Source: Bathymodiolus brooksi (lineage: Eukaryota; Mollusca; Bivalvia; Mytilida; Modiolidae). From it: a stretch of DNA of 64,000 bases. Where the stretch lies: contig OY804589.1 of assembly GCA_963680875.1 (NCBI GenBank), forward strand, positions 30,234,962 through 30,298,961, in the 5' to 3' direction. This document shows, piece by piece, positions 30,505 to 41,680 of this stretch (positions within the stretch are counted from its first letter, which is position 1; each line of letters starts with the position of its first letter). Position numbers and translations under genes: made by a program. The notes under the pieces are model-generated. The model was given only the letters and a program-made list of their open reading frames with translations. It searched no databases and was not told where the DNA came from.

Positions 30505-33380
30505 AGCGATCATGTTTTTAAGTATACCAACAAGACGGTATTTTATTTTTGGTTTTCTATTAGATTTTTAAGTATACCAACAGGGCGGTATTTTATTTTT
30601 GTTTTTCTATTAGAGTTTTAAGTATCCCAACAGGGTTGTATTTTATTTTGTTTTTCTGTTAGAGTTTAAATATCCCAACAGGACGGTATTCTATTTTATT
30701 TTTCTTTGTCTATTAAATTTTTAAGTATTCCAACACGGCGGTATTTTATTTTTGTTTTTCTATTAGATTTTTAAGTATCACAACAGGGTGGTATTTTATT
30801 TTTGTTTTCCTATTAGAGCTTTAAGTATCCTAGCTGCGGAACCGTAGCCCTTATGGTCCTTTGTCAGTTTTCTGATATTTGCGGACCATAGGGCTACGGA
30901 TTTCTCGCTTTGATGTCACGTGACTTTTGAGAGATCACTCTAACAGCAAAACATGTGTTCGGATTGTTTACATGAAAAACTTGAAAATGTTGAATGAGAG
31001 TTCACCTCAATTGGAATAACAGTAGAAGAAAAGAACATTTCTGGTTTATATTTGTAAAATATTTCACTCTAGGTTGACTAAATATTTTATTTCAGATACA
31101 AAATCGACGTGTAAGACCTCCGGTAAAAAGTAAACAAACTGAACACGTGTTTTTTTCTTAAGAGTGATCTCTCAAAAGTCACGTGACCTCAAAGCGAGAA
31201 TACCACAATGACAAGATGGCGGAACGAATTAGGCGGGATCAGTTAATATCGAGACATTTGTTATGATAATGAGTTGGAAATGAATATTAACAGTAAGTAA
31301 GTATATAAGAATGTAGATAAATATTTAACGAAACGAAATGTATATGTTTCATCGTTCTCGCACCCGATTTCAAAACACAAATTTGCAAAAAAACGGTGCA
31401 AGATTTTCATCGCGCAGTTTCGAAAGTTTTTGATAGGGTGAAATCCGTAGCCCTATGGTCCGCAAATATCAGAAAATTGACCGAGGACCATAAGGGCTAC
31501 GGTTCCGCAGCTATAAGTATCCCAGTGCGGTATTTTAGTTTTGTTTTTCTATAAGATTTTTAAGTATCACAACAGGGCGGTTTTTTATTTTTGTTTTTCT
31601 ATTAGAGTTTTAAGTATACCAACAGGGCGGTATTTTATTTTTGTTTTTCTATTAGAGTTTTAAGTATACCAACAGGGCGGTATTTTATTTTTGTTTTTCT
31701 ATTAGATTTGTAAGTATACCAACAGGGCGGTATTTTATTTTTGTTTTTCTATTAGAGTTTTAAGTATACCAACAGGGTGGTATTTTATTTTTGTTTTTCT
31801 ATTAGGTGTTTAAGCATACCAACAGGGCGGTATGTTTTTCTATTAGAGTTTTAAGTATTACAACAGTGCGGTTTTTATTTTTGCTTTTCTATCAGAGTTT
31901 TAAGTATCCCAACAGGGCGGTATTTTATTTTTGTTTTTCTATTAGAGTTCTGAGTATCCCAACAGGACGGTATTTTATTTTTGTTTTTCTATTAGAGTTT
32001 TAAGTATCCCAACAGGGCGGTATTTTATTTTTTTTTCTATTAGAGTTTTTAGTATCCCAACAGGGCGGTATTTTATTTTTGTTTTTCAATTAGAGTTTTA
32101 AGTATCCCAACAGGGCGGTATTTTATTTTTGTTTTTCTAGTAGAGTTTTAAGTATCCCAACAGGGCGGTATTTTATTTTTGTTTTTCTAGTAGAGTTTTT
32201 AGTATCCCAACAGGGCGGTATTTTATTTTTGTTTTTCTATTAGAGTTTTAAGTATCCCAACAGGGCGGTATTTTATTTTTGTTTTTCTATTAGAGTTCTG
32301 AGTATCCCAACAGGACGGTATTTTATTTTTGTTTTTCTATTAGAGTTTTAAGTATCCCAACAGGGCGGTATTTTATTTTTTTTTCTATTAGAGTTTTTAG
32401 TATCCCAACAGGGCGGTATTTTATTTTTGTTTTTCAATTAGAGTTTTAAGTATCCCAACAGGGCGGTATTTTATTTTTGTTTTTCTAGTAGAGTTTTAAG
32501 TGTCCCAACAGGGCGGTATTTTATTTTTGTTTATCTGTTAGAGTTTTAAGTATCCCAACAAGGTGGTATTTTATTTTTGTTTTTCTATTAGATTTTTTAG
32601 TATACCAACAGGACGGTATTTTATTTCTTTTTTTCTATTAGAGTTTTAAGTATCCCAACAGGGCGGTATTTTATTTTTGTTTTTCTATTAGAGTTCTGAG
32701 TATCCCAACAGGACGGTATTTTATTTCTGTTTTTCTATTAGAGTGTTAAGTATCCCAACAGGGCGGTATTTTATTTTTTTTTCTATTAGAGTTTTTAGTA
32801 TCCCAACAGGGCGGTATTTTATTTTTGTTTTTCAATTAGAGTTTTAAGTATCCCAACAGGGCGGTATTTTATTTTTGTTTTTCTAGTAGAGTTTTTAGTA
32901 TCCCAACAGGGCGGTATTTTATTTTTGTTTATCTGTTAGAGTTTTAAGTATCCCAACAAGGTGGTATTTTATTTTTGTTTTTCTATTAGGTGTTTAAGCA
33001 TACCAACAGGGCGGTATGTTTTTCTATTAGAGTTTTAAGTATTACAACAGTGCGGTTTTTATTTTTGCTTTTCTATCAGAGTTTTAAGTATCCCAACAGG
33101 GCGGTATTTTATTTTTGTTTTTCTATTAGAGTTCTGAGTATCCCAACAGGACGGTATTTTATTTTTGTTTTTCTATTAGAGTGTTAAGTATCCCAACAGG
33201 GCGGTATTTTATTTTTTTTTCTATTAGAGTTTTTAGTATCCCAACAGGGCGGTATTTTATTTTTGTTTTTCAATTAGAGTTTTAAGTACACCAACAGAGC
33301 GGGATTTTATTTTTGTTTTTCTATTAGAGTTTTAAGTATACCAACAGGGCGGTATTTTATTGTTGTTTTTCTATTAGACT
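30505..33380. repeat. 50-bp minisatellite array, unit A
   Basis: Unit: GTATCCCAACAGGGCGG, TATTTTATTTTTGTTTTTC, TATTAGAGTTTTAA. Consecutive units are 50 bp apart (32,101 and 32,151). Roughly 44 units remain when the inserted foldback element (30,831-31,513) is taken out. A higher-order pattern is visible: the segment near 31,796-32,003 recurs almost unchanged at 32,980-33,187, and GAGTTCTGAGTATCCCAACAG recurs at about 31,945, 32,295, 32,695 and 33,130. Frames such as FLLFYQSFKYPNRAVF are repeat artefacts. The + strand is strongly T-rich. Confidence 0.97.
30831..31513. mobile_element. Foldback DNA element inserted in the 50-bp array (copy 1)
   Basis: Begins TAGCTGCGGAACCGTAGCCC and ends GGGCTACGGTTCCGCAGCTA; the terminal inverted repeats match over about 75 bp. 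A second inverted pair (GTCACGTGACTTTTGAGAGATC and its complement) lies further in. Flanked by TAAGTATCC at 30,822-30,830 and again at 31,514-31,522, a 9-bp target duplication. Inside the terminal repeat there is a further small palindrome (CCGTAGCCCTTATGG...CCATAGGGCTACGG). No transposase frame. A second copy in opposite orientation is at 58,925. A 9-bp duplication with long inverted ends fits a Mutator-like non-autonomous element. Confidence 0.88.
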
Positions 33381-33383
33381 TTT

Positions 33384-33838
33384 AAAGCCCCTGTTACACG
33401 GTAAAGCAAGTATAAAAAAATACAGTATAAACAGTGCTATTACTCTGTATTATTACACACTTTGGAATAGAACATGTTCTAATCTGTACAACAAGAATCA
33501 CGATACATTTTATCTCAGACCAATCAGAGATATTGGTTTGAAGTCAGGAGGTTACATCATCATCAACAAATAAAAGGACATGGCCAGCACATGGTAAATA
33601 AAACATGACTGGAAAGGAGAAAAAAGTAGTGATGTTATTTGGTCAAAGGAACAGATGAAGAGTCTCCTCAATGTGTATGCTAATGTCTTCATTGTCAGGA
33701 TTCTCCATTTTGGTGGGAACAATTTGTAAACAAGCTCTGCATGAAACATGCTTCTTGATTTAGTGTATAAACTGACAAGGATCAAAAAGTTGCATGATAT
33801 ACGTATCGTGATACTTGCTTTACCGTGTAACAGGACCT
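33384..33838. mobile_element. MITE with perfect 24-bp inverted ends, inserted at array A edge
   Basis: 33,390-33,413 (CCTGTTACACGGTAAAGC...) and 33,811-33,834 (...GCTTTACCGTGTAACAGG) are perfect 24-bp inverted repeats. TTA adjoins each end (TTTTA left, CCTTAG right), as in Harbinger-type 3-bp target duplications. A solo right end of a relative lies at 33,885-33,925 (CGCGATACTTGCTTGACCG, TGTAACAGGGCC). Absent from array B. The minus-strand frame inside (97 residues) is not recognised. Confidence 0.82.
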
Positions 33839-33959
33839 TAGTCAACAGGACGGTATTTTATTTTTGTTTTTCTATTAGGGTTTCAAGTGTCGCGATACTT
33901 GCTTGACCGTGTAACAGGGCCTATGTCAACAGGACGGTATTTTATTTTTGTTTTCCACT

Positions 33960-34960
33960 TTATTATCTATATCTTTATCTTTACAATATCAACATATCTC
34001 ACATGACTAGTAAACTGATCCACTTCCTGATAGAAAAAAAATTTGAAGTATGAAGATTTGCTGTGACATCTTTTGATATAATTACAGGTATGGAAATATG
34101 TTTTGCGACGATAACGTCTTCCTTCACGTCAGTTGACTGTATGTCAAAAAGGGACACAGGAAACGTCTTCCATGGTGTCCGTTGACTGTGTATGTCAAAA
34201 AGGGGTATGCACACAGACATCGACAGTATTTATCATTCGGTCACTGACAAATTAATCACAGGTCTACAAATATCCTTCTACCTAGCTTATATTGGGAGTC
34301 GTGACAGTTGGAAAGAGGAATAATATGAATATAGTCCTATAATATATCGTATCTCGTGCAACTCACTGGCGAGGGGGGGTACTTCTTACATAAATATATA
34401 CACAGAAGTGCTACTAGAATATGTAAGTCTACAAATATTACTCTTCCAAGTCCTTAGCAACTGGAAAGAGAAATAAAACGGACAAAGGGCCCATAATATA
34501 TTGTATCTCGTGCAAGTGACTGGAAAAAGAAGGAAGGGCTACTTACTGTACAAAGAAATACACAGAAGTGCCACTGGAATGAGTAGGTCTACAAATATCA
34601 TTCTACCAAACTCTACGGTATATCCTTAACAACTGGAAAGAGGAATATTATGGAAATATCGTATCTCGTGCAACTCACTAGGGAGGGTGTGTGTGTAGGG
34701 GGAGTGATACTTCCTATATAAAGATATATACAGAAGTGCCACTGGAATGATTACGACTATAAATATCATTCTACCAACTGTGCAAACATCCTTAACAAAT
34801 GGAAAGAGGAATAATATGGATACAGGGCTTATATTATATTCTCTAAGGAGGGTGTGGGAAAGGGGAATACTAAGATCCCTAATTATGATATAGCTTGCAA
34901 CCCTTTGCACCTCAGGCACGGGGATCATTTCCTATATACAATCCGAATGCCTTAAATTTA
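33960..34960 (+). other. 'Exon-like' block with ~150-bp repeats, end of unit A
   Basis: TGATATAATTACAG and GTATGGAAATATGTTTTGCG read VWKYVLRR after an acceptor-like site. CGTCTTCC...GTTGACTGTATGTCAAAAAGGG is then tandemly repeated once. TTAATCACAG and GTCTACAAATATCC start a series of four or five ~150-bp repeats (GGAAAGAGGAATAATATGG, CGTATCTCGTGCAACTCACT). It ends with CCCTAATTATGATATAGCTTG, CACCTCAGGCACGGGGATCA. Peptide-like segments recur in other copies, but no long frame exists here. Confidence 0.55.
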
Positions 34961-35007
34961 TCAGCTTTCAAATATATGATTTGGTCGAAAATTGTCCACT
35001 TCAATAT

Positions 35008-35385
35008 AGAACAGTGGTGTTATGGTTAGCGCGTGCTCGCCTCGGGTGTGGTAGATCGTGAGTTCGGGCCTCGATCGGTTCAGTCCACAAACTAGAAAAC
35101 TGATGTTTGTTGCTTCTCTACTAAGCACGCAACATTAAGGAGAAAGGGCAAAAACTGGTTGGCTCGGAATCCGGATAATGTGTATGAGAAGGGCGATATA
35201 TTTATCCGCGACTGTTGTTTCAATGAACAAGCACCATAAAAATCCTACTAAGAGTGTTCGTCTAGTAAAAATCGGACTTCATCATCATTTCATGAAACCA
35301 TTAACTTGTTCTCGCCATGATATAGCTGAATTTTGTTTTGAGTTGCTGTTAAGCAACAATCACTCACTCACTCAATATATCCAAT
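35008..35385 (+). mobile_element. Full-length tRNA-headed SINE, unit A
   Basis: Head GTGGTGTTATGGTTAGCGCG (A-box) and TGAGTTCGGGCCTCGATCGG (B-box), body TTGCTTCTCTACTAAGCACG, AAAAACTGGTTGGCTCGGAA, TGTGTATGAGAAGGGCGA, and tail GCTGTTAAGCAACAATCACT with CACTCACTCAA. Counterpart 53,350-53,715. Confidence 0.88.
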
Positions 35386-35805
35386 GATGTTGGGGAGTGT
35401 TGTTCTATATTCATGTGTTATATAAAGATTTCTAGAATATTCTAGTAACAGAAAGATACAACCAACAATCAATTCAGTTTCTATTCTTTAATATAAATAA
35501 CAGAAATTACCTATTAATAATATACAATGTCAAATATCAAATTGCATGTACTAAATTATAACTGGCTTATCAATGAATAAATATTATTTTCCTTTTTGCT
35601 ATATTAGTTCGATCCTTTCCTATAAAAAATAATTCATGTTAAATCAAGATATCCTTTAGTTCCAATGCATACAGTTTCTAAATATTGTCTGTAGAAATTG
35701 TTAATAGTTCAATGTTCAAGTCACGTGACTTCACTAAGTAAATATATCCAAATACAATACTATATATTCCAATTGTTATATAACCCCTTAATTTCAGACT
35801 GGCTA
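35386..35805. other. AT-rich spacer before copy 4
   Basis: Shared with 53,716-54,141. Contains AAGTCACGTGACTTCACTAAG near 35,719 (CACGTG inside a short palindrome). No gene. Confidence 0.5.
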
Positions 35806-36378
35806 CTCTCCAATTTGCTACACTTTATATATTATTTTTATGAAGTCTTTAGAATATTCCAAAGTACACATGCTTACTTAAATTTAAATGTTTGCATAAA
35901 CAATATGCAGAAATATCTAGAACATATTAAAACTGAAGGTCAAAATTAAAAACTTGTAAACAACTTGACCTATTTATGATAACCTATTTGCAATGATGAT
36001 GTAATATTATCAACAACAAAAATATTCTGATGAACAAAAGATCAATCATATTTCTAATATATACATAGCACATGTAATACTTTAATGTTAAGGTGCACAA
36101 TCTACAGTTAGTTATATCTGATAATGGCCAAAGATGTTATGTTAACACAGTTCTCTATGGAGGACTTTTGGTCAACCTTACTTATATACAAAATCATGTC
36201 AATGGCCATTCTTTAATTGTAAACTTGATTGAAAGTGTTTTATAACAAGCATCGTAACTGCTTAAGCTTCAGAATTAACTGGATTGGCAACACGTAACGA
36301 AGCAGTATTTGAAGATGGCAGCTCTTATACATGTACATTATTGCTTCCAATATTTTATATTCCATGTTTTGTTTTCAG
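35806..36378 (+). promoter_or_regulatory. Upstream block of gene copy 4
   Basis: TACTCTCCAATTTGCTACAC, AATGGCCAAAGATGTTATG, TTAACACAGTTCTCTATGGA, TTTTATAACAAGCATCGTAA (TATA-like), GGCAACACGTAACGAAGCAG and TTTGTTTTCAG ending at 36,378. Nearly the same as before copy 5; the acceptor is kept although the start codon after it is lost. Confidence 0.5.
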
Positions 36379-36388
36379 ATACGTTGAC

Positions 36389-38084
36389 TTGGCAACAACA
36401 ACAACACAATATTGCAACATCTGTGATCATGACAATGAATCTAAATTGGCGGCCACCTGGTGTCCAGAATGTGAGCAATTCCTGTGTACCGACTGTAACA
36501 TGCACCATGCAAGATGTTCATCAACGAAACAACATATCGTAATTTCCATGGAAAATTACAAAAAATTAGCCGGTTCTATTATATTTATAAAGAACAGATG
36601 CAAGGAACATGGCAATAAATACGAATTATACTGCTCGATTCATGACGTCCCTTGTTGCATTATGTGCATAAGAGATGAACATAGCCAATGCCAACCTATG
36701 CGTCCCATTTTTGAGGTAACAGAAAATGCCAAGTCATCGACGGCCATTGCGCAAATTGAAAGAATTCTCAAATACATCGATGCTGCATTTGAAAAGATGA
36801 AGTCAGATATCACAAATAATATTTCTGATATAGATAAGCAAAAAAGAAAATGTGTGTCCGATATTTCAACCATGCGCAAATTACTCAATGACCACTTAAA
36901 TACAATTGAAAAACAAACAGTTGAAGAGATGGTATCCAAAGAACAAAACTAACAAGTGAAATTAAAGAAAGTATTGGTTGCCTTGGAAACCAAAAGAACT
37001 GACTTTGATCATATTTGGCAAGATGTGAAGAAAGTGAAGAAATATGCTAGTGATCTCCAGACGTTCATAGGAGTGAACGAAATGACGAGTGTTGTGGATT
37101 GAGAAGTTAAGAAACAGAAATGGGCATTCGATTATGACATTTTTGAATTGAAGCTTGACTTTTCTTCAGAATTGGAATCTTTTGTGAAAGATGTTTCTAA
37201 ATTTGCTGTTGTATCTGTTACAGAAAAAGCATTGTCGTACCAGTCTTGTAAAAGAGGCTGAATTGCAAGCACATATTCCACAGGAAAGCAAGATGTGTGT
37301 TGCGACACAACTCACAAAAAAGACGACTGTCAATTTTCAAACTGAGGTTAATGGGCCAGTCCGTATAAAAGGTTGTGACATATTACCGGATGGCAAATGT
37401 GTATTCGCTGAACAAGAAGGCAAACGGTTGTTGATGTTTTCAAATAACGGAAATTATGAAAAGGAGATTGTCCGGTTTTCAGGTATGCCCTATGATGTTT
37501 CATACACAGGAGACAATATTGTAGCTGTTACAATTGTTGACAACGGTGAAGTCGTATTTGTAAAAGTCATTACAAACACAATTATAAACACGGTAGATAT
37601 TGGCCATGAATGTTGGGGAACCGATTTAAACGTGAATTGTCTAGCCATTCGAATAATATCAAATTCTACTCGAAGTCACATTGTATATTTAGATCACAAA
37701 GGTAAATTGATTGATCGAGTCAATATTCCTGGCATAAACTCCACAAACATATCATTACGTAATGATACCATTAAGTGTACGGACTGGATTACCAATACGA
37801 TTTACTGTTATACCTTAACAGGAGAACAAATTTGGACCTTCAAAGACAAACAAATCTTACAAGCACCAAGGGGAATTGCCTTAGATAAAAATAGGGACGT
37901 GTATGTGGCAGGTAGTGAAACAAACAACATCGTTGTACTTTCACCTGATGGTAAAAACTGCAGACAAATCTTAACCAAAAGTGATGGGTTGAATACACCG
38001 TGTTCATTACATATCAACATTAACCGTAGCGAGCTCCTGGTATGTAATTAGAGGGGTCCAGCATTTGTTTTCTCTCTGCATTAA
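36389..38084 (+). pseudogene. B-box/coiled-coil/NHL (TRIM-like) gene copy 4, broken
   Basis: Closest relative of the intact copy 5. Lesions against copy 5: the start ATG is TTG (36,389-36,391); TAA at 36,950-36,952 (AACTAACAAG for AACTTACAAG); TGA at 37,100-37,102 (GATTGAGAA for GATGGAGAA); one inserted base near 37,222 (GTTACAGAAAAAGC for GTTACGAAAAAGC); TAG at 38,049-38,051. Both B-boxes are otherwise kept (CPECEQFLCTDCNMHH; NRCKEHGNKYELYC). The NHL-like part 37,240-38,048 is open in one frame and includes RGIALDKNRDVYVAG. The spread of lesions along the whole length points to loss of function soon after or before the last duplication. Confidence 0.94.
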
Positions 38085-38211
38085 ATGTAAGCTGTGCTAC
38101 TGGACGTTACCAATGTTCACAGAGACCTAGTACAACTTATTGTAGTAATGGTGTATAAGTAGAATACATTGTAGTTAATATTTGACAGTGATGTTGATGA
38201 GAAATTACATT

Positions 38212-38254
38212 AATAAAACTAAGGTTCTCCTCTTAAAGGAAAAGGTAACCTTAG
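38212..38254 (+). terminator. Poly(A) signal and inverted repeat, copy 4
   Basis: AATAAA at 38,212-38,217; CTAAGGTT at 38,219-38,226 and AACCTTAG at 38,247-38,254. Confidence 0.6.
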
Positions 38255-38399
38255 CCGACTTTAGCTATCCTGTTTAGATCCTTTTGTTTTATTGCTCCCA
38301 AAACTTTGAAAAATATTTGGCTTTGCAATCTTTCAATTTTTTGGCGTACCTGATGAAGTTTATTCCAGAAACACGCCCTGCGCACTAAGTTTGATATAA

Positions 38400-38784
38400 A
38401 CGTTTTTATTATTTATATATATACAACTTGTATCTGAGAACTTATAAGGAACTTGTGTATAATCAGAACTTATATAGGGTTTTGTGTATAATGAAAGCTT
38501 ATATAGAACATATATAAGATTAAAACTTAATGTAGAACTTGTGTATATGGGAAAATATGTTGGTCCTATTTCTAGCTGTATATTTATCTTAAAAATATTA
38601 CTTGCATATACATATGTTAAAGGACATCTTAAAACAAACTTTAATGTGGGGGTTACATTTTTTTTTTATTCTGTAATAAAAATGGGAAAGTACTCTACAC
38701 GTCTCTTACCATCATCTGTAGTGAATATTTCAACATGAAATAGCAATCTCTTTAAGTGACATTAACGAAAGTTTATTGTTAATA
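38400..38784. other. Spacer after copy 4, no gene seen
   Basis: GGAACTTGTGTATAATCAGA and similar ACTTATATAGG phrases repeat loosely here and after copy 1. The matching stretch is deleted after copy 5 (junction at 56,697). No gene. Confidence 0.5.
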
Positions 38785-39005
38785 ACAGTTTGAAGATATA
38801 AAAGGGGATAAGAAGCCGTCAATTGAAGAAGAACAGACAACACAATAAACAAAGGAAAAAATAAAAACAACGATTTTCAAAACACTACACAGAAAACTAA
38901 AGATCGAGCAACATGAACTCCACTCAAAACCGGTGGTGAACTCATGCCCTCTGGAAGAGTACGTAGTTCTTGCTCCATAGGTAGTACCCGTCGTGTTACT
39001 CTTGT
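38785..39005 (-). mobile_element. RT-element 3' tail, minus strand, unit B start
   Basis: AGTTTGAAGATATAAAAGGG, AACACTACACAGAAAACTAA, GATCGAGCAACATGAACTCC and GTTCTTGCTCCATAGGTAG. Left of about 38,930 it resembles the copy-5 side, right of it the unit-A side, suggesting the exchange point. Confidence 0.72.
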
Positions 39006-39307
39006 TACAAACTAGTGGTGAATATATAATAATAATGAACTAATTTTGTGTCTCGAGTATCAAAACAAAAATATCTATGTAACTATTAAATTACAAATAT
39101 ATGTACTATTTAAAAAAAAAATGCAAATTACAAAAAAAGTAGATATAGTTAAATATTTTGAATGTTATATTTAACCAATTTAATTAAACATTTTATCAGA
39201 AATTTATCAATTTTGTTCTGTCATGTTGGCGCCAGATATGTTTTATCGATTAAAAGAGCAATATTTCTCCTATAATCATGACGAAGAACATATTAAAACA
39301 AACAATA

Positions 39308-39800
39308 AGAAGAGTTTGAAGATACCAAAGGGATAATCTGAATCCGTAAATCGACAGACAATACAATGGCCAAAAATAAAAATAAAAAAATAAAAGGACA
39401 AATAATGATTTACAAAACACTACACAGAAACCTGAATATCGAGAAACATGAACTCCACTAAGAACCAGGGATGAACACAGATGTTTCGGAAGAACAAGCA
39501 GTTCCTTTTCCACTAGTGGCACCCATCGTATATCTCTAGTTACAGATCCGGTGATAAGTCACGAGTAGACAGGGAAGTGCTTACGACAAATGGAACATAT
39601 CCGTCATAATTTGCAACACAGATATTCCGTAACGGTTGACCAAGTCATCGTTCCGACCGAAAAACGTTCAAAGTGTCGACTTCAATTTTACCAATATATA
39701 GAAACCCTTGGTTCAGGGGCTTTCTTTGATAGCAGAAACCCTTGGTCAAGGAAGTACTGACAGAAATAACAAGCTCTCGAATATCGGATCAACCGAGAGA
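39308..39800 (-). mobile_element. RT-element 3' end, minus strand, unit B
   Basis: Same as 21,899-22,400: GGTATCTTCAAACTCTTC end near 39,310 (minus strand), CACTAGTGGAAAAGG, and RT C-terminal pieces (SRLIRYSRACYFCQ, FLDQGFLLSKK) at 39,700-39,800. Confidence 0.74.
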
Positions 39801-40530
39801 TAAAGCATGTGGTTGAAAGAGTGCATCTATGGATGGAATACAAACAATGAATCACGTGGCTAAAAAGTGACACCAATGGATGGGATGTCCTCTTTGTAGC
39901 GTGGCTAAAAGTGGGTACCTATGAATGGGATATCCTCTTTGTAAACAATAAATCACTTGGCTAAAAGTGGGTACCTATGAATGGGATGTCCTCTTTATAA
40001 ACAATAAAACATCTGGTTAAAAAGGGTACCTATTGGTGGAATGTTCTGCTTACAAACAATTAATCACGCGGTTAAAAGAGGGTACCTCTGGGTGGGATGT
40101 CCTGTTTACAAACGATGAATCACGTTGTTAACAGTTACACCTATACACCTAATGGTGGGATGTCCTGTATATAAACAATGAATCATGTGGTTAAAAGTTA
40201 CACCTATACACCTAATGGTGGGATGTCCTGTTTATAAACAATGAATCACGTGGTTAAAAAAGGGTGCCTATGGGTGGATGTCCTGTTTGCAAACGATGAA
40301 TCACGTGGTTAAAAGTTACACCTATACACCTAATGGTGGGATGTCCTGTTAATAAACAAAGAATCATGTGGTTAAAAAAGGGTGCTTATGGGTGGGATGT
40401 CCTGTTTACAATCAATAAATCACGTGGTTAAAAAGTTAACAGTCTGGTTTACAAACAATAGATCACGGGATTAAAATGGGACACCTATGGATAGGAAGTC
40501 CTGTTTACAAACAATGTGTCACGTAGATGG
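39801..40530. repeat. 55-bp tandem repeat, unit B
   Basis: About thirteen copies of the CACGTGGTTAAAA / GGTGGGATGTCCTGTTTAC unit, including a local doubling of a longer block with ACACCTATACACCTAATGG (near 40,138, 40,200 and 40,318). Confidence 0.88.
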
Positions 40531-40880
40531 TTAATCGCGGATATGTACGGATGGGATGTCCTGATTGTCACAAGTACAACGGAAGAAGATGGATAGGATC
40601 TTTTATACCACTACAATCCGCTATGAACGTCAAGACCGAATACGCTGTACATAGTTCATTGACAGCTGGTGAATCATGTATTTTACCAGCAGTGAGCTTA
40701 GAACTGTCCAAACACCAGACGCACATATACATCCCACCATGACGACGAACTGTGTGGCTATAAGTCCTCCAAAACCAGTGGACTCCCTCTATGAGAGGTT
40801 GTACTTCACAGCAAAGAAATTAGGTTCTATTTATATACACGTGTTCAACGAAATTAGGCCCTATTTATATACACGTATTC
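40527..40880 (+). repeat. Conserved spacer block with two 34-bp repeats, unit B
   Basis: As at 22,989-23,350. Here the short frame from 40,739 stays open through the repeats: MTTNCVAISPPKPVDSLYER, then LYFTAKKLGSIYIHVFNEIR, 60 residues in all to about 40,918. Confidence 0.6.
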
Positions 40881-41214
40881 AAGAGTTCAGTTATTATCAA
40901 TTTTGTTCATTCGGTTGACCTGATAAATAAACAAATTCAAATAATAAAAAAGCGAATCAACTAATCTATCTATTTCACGAGTTTCAAGTGTTCATCATTC
41001 TCTGTTCTATGTATAAAGCATTTCTTCTTCTTGTTTATGTATTACAAGTTTTATTATGACGTTCGTTTTCATTTTATTGATAAAAATGTTCAAGTCGTGT
41101 AATAAAGTGTTTTCAAACTCAATAGAGATATCTGACTGTTTCCAACAACAACAAATAATAAAAAGAAAAAAACAACAGCAGGCAATCTTTGATTGATTGA
41201 TTAATTGTTTGATT
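40881..41214. other. Spacer B, no gene seen
   Basis: Shared with 23,345-23,690; AT-rich, no gene. Confidence 0.5.
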
Positions 41215-41680
41215 GCGTGATTGGTGTTTCACTCCAACTCAGCAATTTGTCAGCTATATTGTGGTGAGAGCAAGTTAATTTTCTATGAAATGATGATGAG
41301 GTCCGCTTTGCTCTAGACCAAAGGTTTTAACTGTATTTTAATAGTGCTAGGTCACTGAAACAACATATGAGGGAGACAGATTTACATAAGTTTGAAAGCT
41401 TGTTTCTGAATCCCATTATACATTGTTTGAGTATATATATTTGAATAATTGTATGCTGAAATTTCATGAAATAAATATTGTTTAAACTAAACAACAGTCC
41501 TCAGGTAGACATATAGCTCCAGTTAGATATCTAGCTCCACTCGGACACATTATCTTGATTCAGAGCCCATGCACCAATCTTTCCTCTTTTCGCTAGTCTT
41601 TGGTTTGACCCTATCGAGGCTCGAATCCACGATCTACCGCACTCGATGCGTGCACGCTAACCATTTCACCATCGATGACG
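41215..41680 (-). mobile_element. SINE, minus strand, with nested insertion, unit B
   Basis: Counterpart of 23,932-24,385. The nested segment (TATGAGGGAGACAGATT...GTTTAAACT) is again bounded by AAACAACA. At the left the tail GATTGGTGTTTCACTCCAAC is a fusion of two SINE tails (see findings). A short duplication AGACATATAGCTCCA / AGATATCTAGCTCCA is new here. Confidence 0.8.

Larger units (their letters stand above)
21400..38940 (+). repeat. Segmental duplication, first unit (spacer A plus gene copy 4)
   Basis: About 17.5 kb that aligns end to end with 38,941-56,755. Matching landmarks include 22,989/40,527, 24,272/41,569, 25,482/42,783, 25,955/43,189, 26,702/43,936, 29,547/46,798, 35,008/53,350 and 36,389/54,730. 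Gene copy 4 is closer to copy 5 than to copy 3, and spacer A is closer to spacer B than to spacer C. That places the unit boundary after the gene's 3' UTR and not before the gene. The exact breakpoint is an estimate. Confidence 0.85.

Noticed and set aside
31796..33187. Open frames with FLLFYQSFKYPNRAVFYFCFS-type repeats on the + strand
   Set aside because: They lie wholly in the 50-bp minisatellite and reflect its period, not a coding repeat; the same holds for 48,597-48,830 and 49,420-49,611.
30505..33380. CRISPR-like array (regular repeats)
   Set aside because: There are no unique spacers; the units are head-to-tail without intervening sequence, and the genome is eukaryotic.
33552..33845. 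97-residue minus-strand frame inside the 24-bp-end MITE
   Set aside because: Ends within the inverted repeat, lacks a DDE or Myb motif, and the element is too short to be autonomous.
35020..35075. Candidate tRNA genes at SINE heads (also 10,921, 47,000, 53,360)
   Set aside because: A and B boxes are present but the cloverleaf is incomplete and each is followed by the SINE body and tail.
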